A stretch of DNA of 64,000 bases from Rhodococcus sp. 14-1411-2a (GTDB taxonomy: Bacteria; Actinomycetota; Actinomycetes; Mycobacteriales; Mycobacteriaceae). This document shows positions 1 to 6,939 of this stretch, piece by piece (the stretch's first letter is position 1; the number at the start of each line of letters is the position of its first letter). The stretch is from contig NZ_NPGA01000011.1 in the NCBI RefSeq assembly GCF_002259485.1, forward strand, positions 62,001 through 126,000. The letters are read 5' to 3'. The translations under genes and the position numbers were made by a program. Below the pieces are notes generated by a model. It was given only the letters and a program-made list of their open reading frames with translations, was not told the origin of the DNA and made no database searches.

Positions 1-718
1 CGGCGAGCTCGGCGATGAGCTCGCTGCCCGAGACGTCCGCCAAGCGGTCCGCCGTCCCGTGCTGGAGCAGCACGGGGATCTTCAGCGACGGCAGGCGAGC
101 AGGGAACGTATCTCCGACGCCCAGCATCGCCGCGGCAAGGCCCGCCGAGACGCTGCCGTGGTAGCCCAACGGGTCGGCGACATAGGCGTCGACGACGTCC
201 TTGTCGCGGGAGACGAGAGTGGGATCGAGCTTGAGCACCGGGGCGGCCGGTACGAAGCGTCCGAGGAGCTTACCGACCGCCACCAGCGCTTTCGGTTGCC
301 CGACGCTGGGGACGACGGCAGGGCCGGACAGCATCAGACCGTCGAGATCGGCCTGATGGTCGAGGGCGTAGGACAGTGCGATGGCACCGCCCATGCTGTG
401 GCCGAGCAGGAAGGTGCGCTGATTCGGATGCTCGGCAGCTGCGATGCCGAACAGCGTGTGCAGGTCGTCGGTGAAGTCGGACCACTTGTCCAGTGACACT
501 CGTTTGCCACCGGATCGGCCGTGTCCGCGGTGGTCGGGCGCGTAGACGACGAGGCCGAGCGAGCCCAGCCGTTCGATGACGTGCCGGTACCGACCCGCGT
601 GCTCGGCCAGGCCGTGGGCGAGCACCACAATCCCGGTCGACGTGGTCTCGGGGGTCCAGACGTCGTAGACGATTCGGGTTCCGTGAACTCCGACGAACGA
701 CGACTCGACATGCTTCAT
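1..718 (-). CDS. Monoacylglycerol lipase-type alpha/beta hydrolase (3' end cut by window edge)
   Basis: The visible 239 residues are the N-terminal part of a serine alpha/beta hydrolase resembling actinobacterial monoacylglycerol lipases. The N-terminus holds the oxyanion-loop motif VVLAHGLAEHAGRY, then APDHRGHGRSGG, and the nucleophile elbow LLGHSMGGA (Ser of GHSMG). The acid and histidine of the triad would lie beyond position 1. The family hydrolyses mono- or diacylglycerols or related esters in the cytoplasm or at the envelope. The ATG at 718 follows a TACGGT -10 hexamer by 6 nt with no Shine-Dalgarno, so a leaderless mRNA is likely. It is divergent from alkB. The family call is firm; the exact substrate is not. 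Confidence 0.85.
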   Translation of the reverse strand, partial: MKHVESSFVGVHGTRIVYDVWTPETTSTGIVVLAHGLAEHAGRYRHVIERLGSLGLVVYAPDHRGHGRSGGKRVSLDKWSDFTDDLHTLFGIAAAEHPNQRTFLLGHSMGGAIALSYALDHQADLDGLMLSGPAVVPSVGQPKALVAVGKLLGRFVPAAPVLKLDPTLVSRDKDVVDAYVADPLGYHGSVSAGLAAAMLGVGDTFPARLPSLKIPVLLQHGTADRLADVSGSELIAELA

Positions 719-724
719 CCGGTC

Positions 725-730
725 ACCGTA
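725..730 (-). promoter_or_regulatory. -10 hexamer of leaderless promoter for the lipase gene
   Basis: TACGGT on the minus strand ends 6 nt before the ATG at 718, placing the expected transcription start at the A of the start codon. Confidence 0.5.
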
Positions 731-891
731 CAAGGGCAGCGGGGCGTTCGACTGCCCATCGGAGAACCTGCAAAATTTGCTTGGGTAACTATCCTGGTGG
801 AACGGGCGATGTAGTTGTGACACGCCACTACCGTTTGTCCCCGCACCTCGGGGCACGGCACCGACCAGGACTCAGGAGTGAAGAATCCAGA

Positions 892-2079
892 ATGCGTGAT
901 GAGTCCGCCACGAGCACGTCGCCGCGGTGGCGCGACCCCAAGCGCTACCTGTGGCCGCTGGGGCTGACGATTCCTCTCAGCCCGTTCCTGGCCTGGGGGC
1001 TGGTGACCCTTCTCGGCCCCGGTGCGTTCTGGACCCTCGGCCTGATGATCATGGGTGTCGCACTGCCTCTGGTGGACAAATTCGCCGGAGTGGACCGCAG
1101 CAATCCCCCGGACGAGGCGATCGCCGCACTGGAGAAGGATCCGTACTACCGCTGGTGCGTCTATCTGTTCCTGCCGTTGCAGTACGCGGGTCTCGTTGCG
1201 GCCTGCTATCTCTGGGCGCACGGCCCGCTGGGAGTTCCGGAGCGGATCGGCCTGGCCATCACCGTCGGCATCGTCGGTGGGGTCGGCATCAACGCCGCGC
1301 ACGAGCTGGGCCACAAGCGTGAGCGTCTGGAGCGATGGCTGTCGAAGGTGACACTGGCACAGTCCCTGTACGGCCACTTCTACGTCGAGCACAATCACGG
1401 CCACCACCTCCGCGTCGCCACCCCGGAGGATCCGGCGTCGGCAAAGTTCGGCGAGTCGTTCTGGAAGTTTTTGCCGCGCACGATCGTGCACGGCCTGCGC
1501 TCGGCCTGGCAGCTCGAGACTCGACGCCTCGCCCGCCAGGGCCTGTCTCCCTGGTCGTACCGAAACAACCTGTTCAATGCCGCGGCCATGAGCGTTGTGC
1601 TGTTCGGCGTGCTGATCGCCGTCTTCGGTGTGGTGACCGTGCCGTACCTGTTCCTGCAGGCTGCGATCGCGATCGTCCTCTACGAGGCAGCCAACTACCT
1701 CGAGCACTACGGACTGCTGCGGGAGAAGCGCAAAAGCGGTCGATACGGCAAACCGACCCACCGCGACAGTTGGAACAGCGACCACCTGTGGAGCAACCTG
1801 TTTCTCTACCACCTGCAACGGCACAGCGACCATCACGCGAATCCGGTGCGCCGCTACCAGGCACTCCGGACCGTCGACGAGTCCCCGCAGCTACCGGCCG
1901 GATATGCAGTGATGATCTTCTGCGCGCTGGTTCCGCCGCTGTGGCGCAAGGTGATGGATCAGCGACTGATCGACTTCTACGACGGTGACGCCGAGCTCGT
2001 CAACGTCGATCACTCCGACCCCAAGGCGATGCGCAAGCTCGAGCAACTGTGCGTCGAGCGCGCCGAGGCGTACCGATAG
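892..2079 (+). CDS. alkB: Alkane 1-monooxygenase (AlkB)
   Basis: Integral-membrane non-haem di-iron monooxygenase that hydroxylates the terminal carbon of n-alkanes using electrons from rubredoxin. At 395 aa it has normal family length. All histidine boxes are present: HELGHK at residues 137-142, the second box EHNHGHH from 166, the conserved NYLEHYGLLR, and HSDHH at 311-315 followed by NPVRRYQALR. Several hydrophobic spans precede and separate the boxes. The ATG at 892 was chosen because the AlkB N-terminus begins there; the upstream in-frame extension is not AlkB-like. No rubredoxin or rubredoxin reductase gene lies beside it, so it resembles the stand-alone alkB copies of rhodococci that rely on rubredoxins encoded elsewhere. 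It converges with the next gene, leaving 1 nt between stop codons. Confidence 0.95.
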   Translation: MRDESATSTSPRWRDPKRYLWPLGLTIPLSPFLAWGLVTLLGPGAFWTLGLMIMGVALPLVDKFAGVDRSNPPDEAIAALEKDPYYRWCVYLFLPLQYAGLVAACYLWAHGPLGVPERIGLAITVGIVGGVGINAAHELGHKRERLERWLSKVTLAQSLYGHFYVEHNHGHHLRVATPEDPASAKFGESFWKFLPRTIVHGLRSAWQLETRRLARQGLSPWSYRNNLFNAAAMSVVLFGVLIAVFGVVTVPYLFLQAAIAIVLYEAANYLEHYGLLREKRKSGRYGKPTHRDSWNSDHLWSNLFLYHLQRHSDHHANPVRRYQALRTVDESPQLPAGYAVMIFCALVPPLWRKVMDQRLIDFYDGDAELVNVDHSDPKAMRKLEQLCVERAEAYR

Positions 2080-2080
2080 T

Positions 2081-3283
2081 TCACACCGCCGCAGGTTCGT
2101 CGGTCTGGGCCCGTAGGTAGCGACCGAAGTGCGGCACCGTGAACGCGATGGTGCCGCGCTCGGCCGAATAGATCAGACCCTTCTTGATCAGTCCGTCGCG
2201 GGCCGGGGACAGCGATGCCGGCTTGCGCTTCAGTTCGGTCGCCACGGCCGAGGTCGGCACCGAGCCGTCGTCCACGGACAGTTCGGCCATCGCACGCATG
2301 TATTCACGCTCGGCAGGCGTCGCACGCTCGTAGCGAGAACCGAAGAATCCGACGGCCAATTCCTCCTCCGCCGTCGGAGCGGCGACGCGCACGTCCTCGA
2401 CGGTGATCGGGGTGTCGGCCGCGAGATCCCACGTCGCCTTGCCGTAGGCCTGGACGAAGTACGGGTAGCCGTCGGCGGCCGCATACAGCGCGTCGAGCGC
2501 GTCGGGGGTGAATTCGACGTCCTCGCGGTCGGCCGGAGCGATCAACGCGAGGTCGGCCGCGGCTCGTTCCAGTCGGCCGATCCGGTGGTAACTGAACAGG
2601 CGCTCGGAGTAACTCTTGGATGCCGACAACACCGCAGGTAGGTGTGGCAGCCCGGCCCCGACGATGATCAGCGGCGCGGTGTCCTGACTGAGCTCGTGAC
2701 AGGCCGCACACAACGCGGAGATGTCCGCGGCACCCAGATCCTGCATCTCGTCGATGAAGATGGCGATGCCCACGCCCACGTCGCCGGCCAGCGCGGAGGC
2801 GTCGAGCAGCAGTTCCACGAGGTCGATCTCGATGTCGCCGGAGTCGGCGCGGCCCGTCTTCGCCGGGACGTCGATGCCGGGCTGCCACCGCTCCCGCATG
2901 CCCTTGTCCGCGGTGGCGCGTAGGGCGAAGGCCTTGAGGACGCCGAGGAACTCGTCGACGCGTTCGGGATCGCGATGCGAGGCCGCAATCCCGCGGACGG
3001 CCATGTGCAGCGCAGACGACAGCGGTCGACGCAATTCCTGGTCGGGCCGAGCCTCGATCTTGCCGGTGCCCCAGCCGCGGGCGATCGCCGCGGATCGGAG
3101 TTGGTTGAGCAATACCGTCTTCCCGACGCCTCGCAGCCCGGTGAGAACGACGCTGCGTTCCGGCCGGCCGCGGGTGATGCGTTCGAGTACGACGTCGAAG
3201 GCGTCGAGCTGCTTCTTTCGGCCTGCGAGCTCGGGTGGGCGCTGGCCGGCGCCGGGGGCGTAGGGGTTACGCACGGGGTCCAT
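2081..3283 (-). CDS. AAA-family ATPase (ORC/Cdc6-like architecture), paralogue 1
   Basis: A 400-aa P-loop ATPase. It starts with a conserved NPYAPGAG...PPELAGR segment; Walker A GLRGVGKT is at residues 49-56 and Walker B is in the stretch IAIFIDEMQDLG. The C-terminal part looks like a winged helix (KRKPASLSPARDGLIKKGLIYS, then TVPHFGRYLR). The arrangement matches the AAA_16-type ATPases with an Orc1/Cdc6-like layout common in actinobacteria, whose role is unknown. The ATG at 3283 was chosen because a paralogue at 4045-5238 begins at the homologous residue. A TAACTT -10 lies 7 nt upstream and there is no Shine-Dalgarno, so the mRNA is probably leaderless. The open frame extending to 3745 is spurious. 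Function inferred only as ATP-dependent DNA or protein remodelling. Confidence 0.85.
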   Translation of the reverse strand: MDPVRNPYAPGAGQRPPELAGRKKQLDAFDVVLERITRGRPERSVVLTGLRGVGKTVLLNQLRSAAIARGWGTGKIEARPDQELRRPLSSALHMAVRGIAASHRDPERVDEFLGVLKAFALRATADKGMRERWQPGIDVPAKTGRADSGDIEIDLVELLLDASALAGDVGVGIAIFIDEMQDLGAADISALCAACHELSQDTAPLIIVGAGLPHLPAVLSASKSYSERLFSYHRIGRLERAAADLALIAPADREDVEFTPDALDALYAAADGYPYFVQAYGKATWDLAADTPITVEDVRVAAPTAEEELAVGFFGSRYERATPAEREYMRAMAELSVDDGSVPTSAVATELKRKPASLSPARDGLIKKGLIYSAERGTIAFTVPHFGRYLRAQTDEPAAV

Positions 3284-3290
3284 GGGGCCA

Positions 3291-3296
3291 AAGTTA
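3291..3296 (-). promoter_or_regulatory. -10 hexamer of leaderless promoter for AAA ATPase 1
   Basis: TAACTT on the minus strand lies 7 nt before the ATG at 3283; no ribosome binding site is present. Confidence 0.5.
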
Positions 3297-3398
3297 CAAC
3301 GAATCGTGCGATATATGCGGACATCTAGTTCGTGTCCTAGAGATCTGTATTCACTCGATACTTGCGCGCGACTGCGACGGAGGACTACTTTCTGGGGT

Positions 3399-3440
3399 GT
3401 GAAGCGCATTCTCGTAGTACGCCGCCGTAGCGGGGTCTGA
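3399..3440 (+). CDS. Branched-chain amino acid leader peptide (attenuator)
   Basis: A 13-codon frame starting with GTG reads MKRILVVRRRSGV and stops with TGA at 3438-3440. Ile-Leu-Val-Val in a row followed by arginines resembles the leader peptides that control ilvB and leuA in Corynebacterium and Streptomyces by transcription attenuation. GGAGGA at 3379-3384 is a possible ribosome binding site, although the 14-nt spacing is long. The frame lies 72 nt upstream of a gene for a LeuA-type regulatory domain and ends inside the first strand of an alternative RNA structure (3432-3484). Short enough that chance must be considered, but residue content, context and RNA structure agree. Confidence 0.6.
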   Translation: MKRILVVRRRSGV

Positions 3441-3484
3441 TTCGGACCGACCCCTCGCTGCGGGTCGTCGTGCTCTCTCGGTCC
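3432..3484 (+). promoter_or_regulatory. Attenuator: mutually exclusive hairpins after the ILVV leader peptide
   Basis: GGGGTC (3432-3437, at the leader stop codon) can pair with GACCCC (3449-3454). The same C-tract can instead pair as CGACCC (3448-3453) with GGGTCG (3462-3467), enclosed by GGACCGA (3444-3450) with TCGGTCC (3478-3484), which is followed by TCCCTT. The first pairing excludes the second, the usual logic of ribosome-mediated attenuation. No long U-run follows, so the outer hairpin may act as a weak terminator or by hiding the downstream translation start region. Confidence 0.5.
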
Positions 3485-3512
3485 TCCCTTCACATTCGCC
3501 AGGACCATCCTC

Positions 3513-3980
3513 ATGAATGCATTTGCTTCCACTCTCGCCACAGATCCGTTCCACGCCCGTTTCGGTTGCGCCCTGCCGCGCACGATGCGCGACGAGATCA
3601 CCTGGCAACACATGTCGTGGACGAACTTCACCGACCGCTTCTCGCCCAGCACCGGGCCTCTTCGGCTGGGGTCATGGACGGCCGACAGTGCAACTGGCGG
3701 GAGGACTGCTTTCGACGCGACCTTCGGCGTCGGCGATACGATCATCGCCTGTGCGGCAACGACTTACGGGCCGATCGAGGCATTGACGTCGATGCTCCAC
3801 GACGCCGGATTCCGCATCGAGATCCTCGCGTTCCACCAGCAGATCATCGGCGACGAGACCGCCACCTTCGTCCTCGCCGAGCACGACGGTCGCCGCGAAT
3901 GGTCGATGGGCATGGATCCCGACGCACACCTGTCGGCCGTGCGAGCCGTCGTCGCCGGAGCGAACATTCTGCATCGGTAG
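3513..3980 (+). CDS. Free-standing 2-isopropylmalate synthase (LeuA) regulatory-domain protein
   Basis: This 155-aa protein looks like the C-terminal allosteric (leucine-binding, LeuA_dimer) domain of actinobacterial 2-isopropylmalate synthase without the TIM-barrel catalytic part. The pattern FGVGDTIIACAATTYGPIEAL then GFRIEIL and the C-terminal WSMGMDPDAHLSAVRAVVAGANI matches the region where LeuA reads WGVGI...ASLRAVVSAVNR. It may sense leucine or modulate a full-length LeuA encoded elsewhere; this is inference. The ATG at 3513 has AGGA 8 nt upstream. The upstream attenuator with an Ile-Leu-Val-Val leader peptide supports control by branched-chain amino acid supply. It sits alone between two AAA ATPase paralogues on the opposite strand. 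Confidence 0.75.
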   Translation: MNAFASTLATDPFHARFGCALPRTMRDEITWQHMSWTNFTDRFSPSTGPLRLGSWTADSATGGRTAFDATFGVGDTIIACAATTYGPIEALTSMLHDAGFRIEILAFHQQIIGDETATFVLAEHDGRREWSMGMDPDAHLSAVRAVVAGANILHR

Positions 3981-4044
3981 CGCTTTCTCGGGCGTTCTAG
4001 CGCGTATGCAAGACAGGCGAAGATCTCGCTAGCGAAACCAACAC

Positions 4045-5238
4045 TCAGGTCGGAGGTTGCCCGTCGATCTCCGGCATGTATCGGCGCATGAATCGATCGA
4101 ACTGGGGAACGGTGAACTTCGCGTAACCGTAATTCGGGGTGTACAGCAAACCCTTGTTGATCAACCGTGAGCGCAGCGGCGACACCTGTTCCGATTGCTT
4201 TTGCAGGAGGAGCGCCACGTCGACGGCCTTTTGTTCCTTCGGTCCAAGCTCGGCCATAGCCCGCATATAGCGAAGCTCTTCCTTCGTACAGCGCTGAACA
4301 CGTGTCCGGAAGAAGCTGTCGTCGAGTTCATCATCGACAAGATCGGCAGCAGCGACCGCGTCAGCTTCCGTGATCCTCGGACCCTCGGCCAAGTTCCACA
4401 CTGCTCTCCCGAATTCCTGGATAAAATAAGGATACCCTTCGGTGTAGTGCAGGATCTTGTCCATGGCTCCGACGTCGTACTCGACGCCTTCCAGCTTCGC
4501 TGGTTCGGTCAGGGCCGCGATCGCTTCCGGCCCGGGTAGCTCACCGATAGACGGGAATCGGAACAGCCGCTCAGCATAGGACTTGGCATCACCTGCCAAA
4601 CCCGGAAGCTGCGGCAGACCGGCACCTGCAAAGGTGATCGGAAGCTCCCGCTGGACAGTTCTGTGGACGGCACCGATCAACGCTTCCAGCTCACCCTTCG
4701 ACAGAAATTGAATCTCGTCGAAAAGGAATACCACCCCACTGTCGCTCTCCCGAGCGGCCAACCCGACTGCCTCGAAGACATCAGCGAGGTCGTCATTCAG
4801 GTTTCCCGTGTCGGCCTGTCCAGCAGCTGGATCGACGTCCAAACCAATATTCAGTGATCCATCCGGCTGGATCGACAGCGAGAACGACTTGAGCACCGCA
4901 GCCGATCTGTGAATACGGTCGTTCCACTTCGCCCTAGGTGACGTTTGCAACAAAGCGCGCCGGGCCAGGCTGGCAATCTGCGGACCGAATGCGGTGCTCT
5001 TCGATACCTCGGCTTCGACTGCAACCCAGCCCTCATCCTCAGCTATTTCGCGATACCGACCAAGCAAAACAGTCTTGCCGACGCCACGCAGGCCAGTGAC
5101 GATCAGCGACTGCTCGGAATAGCCCCTCCGCAACCGATAGAGCAGGGTTCGAAAGTCATCGAGCTCCACCTCGCGACCCGCCAAATAACGCGGTGGCGCG
5201 CCAGCGTTGGGCGTATACGGGTTTCGCCGACGGTCCAC
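4045..5238 (-). CDS. AAA-family ATPase (ORC/Cdc6-like architecture), paralogue 2
   Basis: A 397-aa paralogue of the ATPase at 2081-3283, with the same domain order: NPYTPNAG...PPRYLAGR at the N-terminus, Walker A GLRGVGKT again at residues 49-56, Walker B in VVFLFDEIQFLS, and a C-terminal winged-helix-like end (SPLRSRLINKGLLYT, TVPQFDRFMRRYM). The GTG at 5238 is preceded by GGGGGA at suitable spacing. The DNA is visibly richer in A/T than its neighbours and uses more AT-ending codons, which suggests separate acquisition rather than a recent local duplication. A perfect inverted repeat lies 34 nt upstream of the start. Function unknown; ATP-dependent switching is inferred from the motifs. Confidence 0.85.
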   Translation of the reverse strand: MDRRRNPYTPNAGAPPRYLAGREVELDDFRTLLYRLRRGYSEQSLIVTGLRGVGKTVLLGRYREIAEDEGWVAVEAEVSKSTAFGPQIASLARRALLQTSPRAKWNDRIHRSAAVLKSFSLSIQPDGSLNIGLDVDPAAGQADTGNLNDDLADVFEAVGLAARESDSGVVFLFDEIQFLSKGELEALIGAVHRTVQRELPITFAGAGLPQLPGLAGDAKSYAERLFRFPSIGELPGPEAIAALTEPAKLEGVEYDVGAMDKILHYTEGYPYFIQEFGRAVWNLAEGPRITEADAVAAADLVDDELDDSFFRTRVQRCTKEELRYMRAMAELGPKEQKAVDVALLLQKQSEQVSPLRSRLINKGLLYTPNYGYAKFTVPQFDRFMRRYMPEIDGQPPT

Positions 5239-5271
5239 TGTTCATCCCCCAAATAGACAACCTGAACCTAC

Positions 5272-5290
5272 TTTAACAAATCTTGTTAAA
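5272..5290. promoter_or_regulatory. Perfect inverted repeat, probable operator of AAA ATPase 2
   Basis: TTTAACAA, three bases, then TTGTTAAA: an AT-rich 8-bp dyad in otherwise GC-rich DNA, in the promoter region of the gene starting at 5238. No regulator gene is adjacent. Confidence 0.5.
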
Positions 5291-5409
5291 CTCTACATAG
5301 CTCGTAAAACTGGCCGTTTCGATCGAGAAGTCGCGTGGTTCGCTCAACCACATCGACATACGCCGCAGTCACCCACCTTCGATGAACAGCAGTCCTTGGT
5401 CCGCGCGAA

Positions 5410-5925
5410 CTAGGGCATCTCGATCGTCTCGGCGCGGCGCACCTCGGCCAGTGCGTACCGCAGATAGGTCTCGGCTCGGCCACGGCGCACCGCGAGCAGG
5501 TCTGCGACCACCAGCAACGCATGTGCGGGACGCGGCCTCACTCGCGACTGCTCTTCGACGTCGGACACCCCCAGCGCTCCGGTGAGCACCTCGACGAACC
5601 CGGCGATGTCCAGGTTCGGCAGCCAGTCCGCTCCTCGTACGGTTCGGCCGAGCACCTCCTGGACGTTCTCGCCGGTCAATCCATCGCTGTATACCTCTTC
5701 GAGCAACGTGCGTACCATCTCGGCATGCACGTGCCCGGCCTGCGCCGAGTCCGAGCGGCCCAACGATTCGACGGCATCGTCGAACGCGACCGAATTCCGC
5801 GAGGCGACAGCAGCCAGCGCGTCGTTCGTGGCATCGGCGATGCGCCGAACTTCGGTGGGCCACTCGGCAGGCCAGGTGACGGGCATACGACTCGGGGGAG
5901 TCGACACGGGGGAGGAGTCGGTCAT
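5410..5925 (-). CDS. Conserved hypothetical protein
   Basis: A 171-aa soluble, mostly alpha-helical protein with no signal peptide or membrane span. The first 20 residues are Pro/Ser/Thr-rich; the rest is acidic with leucine-rich helices (RRIADATNDALAAVAS, ALLVVADLLAVRRGRAETYLRYALAEVRRAE). I do not recognise a family. Codon use fits the genome, so the frame is likely real. The ATG at 5925 is 6 nt from a weak GACACT -10 hexamer on the minus strand. It is divergent from the ferritin-like gene at 6040; nothing in the context points to a role. Confidence 0.7.
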   Translation of the reverse strand: MTDSSPVSTPPSRMPVTWPAEWPTEVRRIADATNDALAAVASRNSVAFDDAVESLGRSDSAQAGHVHAEMVRTLLEEVYSDGLTGENVQEVLGRTVRGADWLPNLDIAGFVEVLTGALGVSDVEEQSRVRPRPAHALLVVADLLAVRRGRAETYLRYALAEVRRAETIEMP

Positions 5926-5980
5926 GACAGAAGTGTCTCATCGGATACCGTCACGGTTCCCTTTATCTGTTACCGGTGTT

Positions 5981-5986
5981 TATACT
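5981..5986 (+). promoter_or_regulatory. -10 hexamer for the ferritin-like/reductase operon
   Basis: TATACT is an excellent -10, with TTCCCT about 17 nt upstream as a weak -35. It precedes the gene at 6040, which also has a strong GGAGGAGG ribosome binding site, so this transcript has a leader of roughly 45 nt. Confidence 0.55.
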
Positions 5987-6039
5987 AAGTCTCGCACTGT
6001 GGCATCGGCCACACCTGCGAACGTGGAGGAGGTGGCTCG

Positions 6040-6939
6040 ATGAGCGAACGGAAGATCGTCGCATCGGATCCCGGTGAAGTGATGCTGCAAGCCAGAAACG
6101 TCAAGTTCGACTGGAGCGATCTGCCGATGCACTGGGTGCCGGGCGATCCGTACACCACGCACGTACTCAACGTGCTGCATCTACTGCTGCCCGCCGGCGA
6201 GCACTGGTTCGTCGACACGTTCAAGGAAGCCCTGCCGTACATCGACGACGAGAAGCTGCGCGACGACGTCATCGGCTTCATCGGCCAGGAAGCCGTACAC
6301 GCCGAGGCCCACACCGGCGTCCTCGTGCATCTCCAGGCCAAAGGACTCGACCCGACTCCGTTCACCGACCAGATGGAGTGGGCCTTCGGCAAGGTCCTCG
6401 GCTCCGATTCGGTGACCAGCCTTCGATCGAAGAACAATCTGGTCGAGCGCTTGGCGCTGATCGCCGCGATCGAGCACGTGACGGCATTTCTCGGTGACTG
6501 GGTACTCAACGCCGACGGTCTCGACCGCGCGGGCATCCACCCCACCATGCTCGATCTGCTGCGCTGGCACGGTGCCGAGGAAGTCGAGCACCGATCGGTC
6601 GCCTACGACACGCTGCGATACTTCGACAAGCGCGAGGTTCGCCGATTGCGCACGTTCGTCGTGGTCGTGCCGTTGATGGCCTACATCTGGATGCGCGGGA
6701 TCATCTTCCTGATGAAGAACGACCCGGAGCTGCAGTCGGCCCCGAAGTCCGTCCGCAAGCCGCGCTCGGCACTGTGGCGAAAATCGGTCCGCCGCGGCAC
6801 CCTTCCCGCGCTGACGCACGTCGGTCGCAGCATGTCGCGCTACCTCAAGAAGTCGTATCACCCCAGCCAGGAAGGCTCCACAGCTCAGGCCGTCCGGTAC
6901 CTGGCGTCCTCTCCGGCCGCTCAGGCTGCAGCGAGGTGA
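6040..6939 (+). CDS. Ferritin-like metal-dependent hydrolase (PF10118-type)
   Basis: A 299-aa member of the family annotated as predicted metal-dependent hydrolases, whose helical-bundle signature is that of di-iron proteins. Likely ligands: E54-H55 (GEHWFVDTF), E84 with H87 and H91 (QEAVHAEAH), E145-H146 (AAIEHVTAF) and E180/E183-H184 (HGAEEVEHRS). One hydrophobic stretch (FVVVVPLMAYIWMRGIIFLM) suggests membrane association. The stop codon overlaps the GTG of a PDR-type reductase gene (GTGA), so the two are translationally coupled; this suggests a reductase-dependent di-iron oxidase or desaturase-like enzyme rather than a hydrolase. A strong ribosome binding site supports this ATG. Substrate unknown. 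Confidence 0.8.
   Translation: MSERKIVASDPGEVMLQARNVKFDWSDLPMHWVPGDPYTTHVLNVLHLLLPAGEHWFVDTFKEALPYIDDEKLRDDVIGFIGQEAVHAEAHTGVLVHLQAKGLDPTPFTDQMEWAFGKVLGSDSVTSLRSKNNLVERLALIAAIEHVTAFLGDWVLNADGLDRAGIHPTMLDLLRWHGAEEVEHRSVAYDTLRYFDKREVRRLRTFVVVVPLMAYIWMRGIIFLMKNDPELQSAPKSVRKPRSALWRKSVRRGTLPALTHVGRSMSRYLKKSYHPSQEGSTAQAVRYLASSPAAQAAAR

Noticed and set aside
715..1836. Long minus-strand frame of 373 codons opposite alkB
   Set aside because: Arg/Gln/Glu-rich antisense reading of alkB with no family resemblance.
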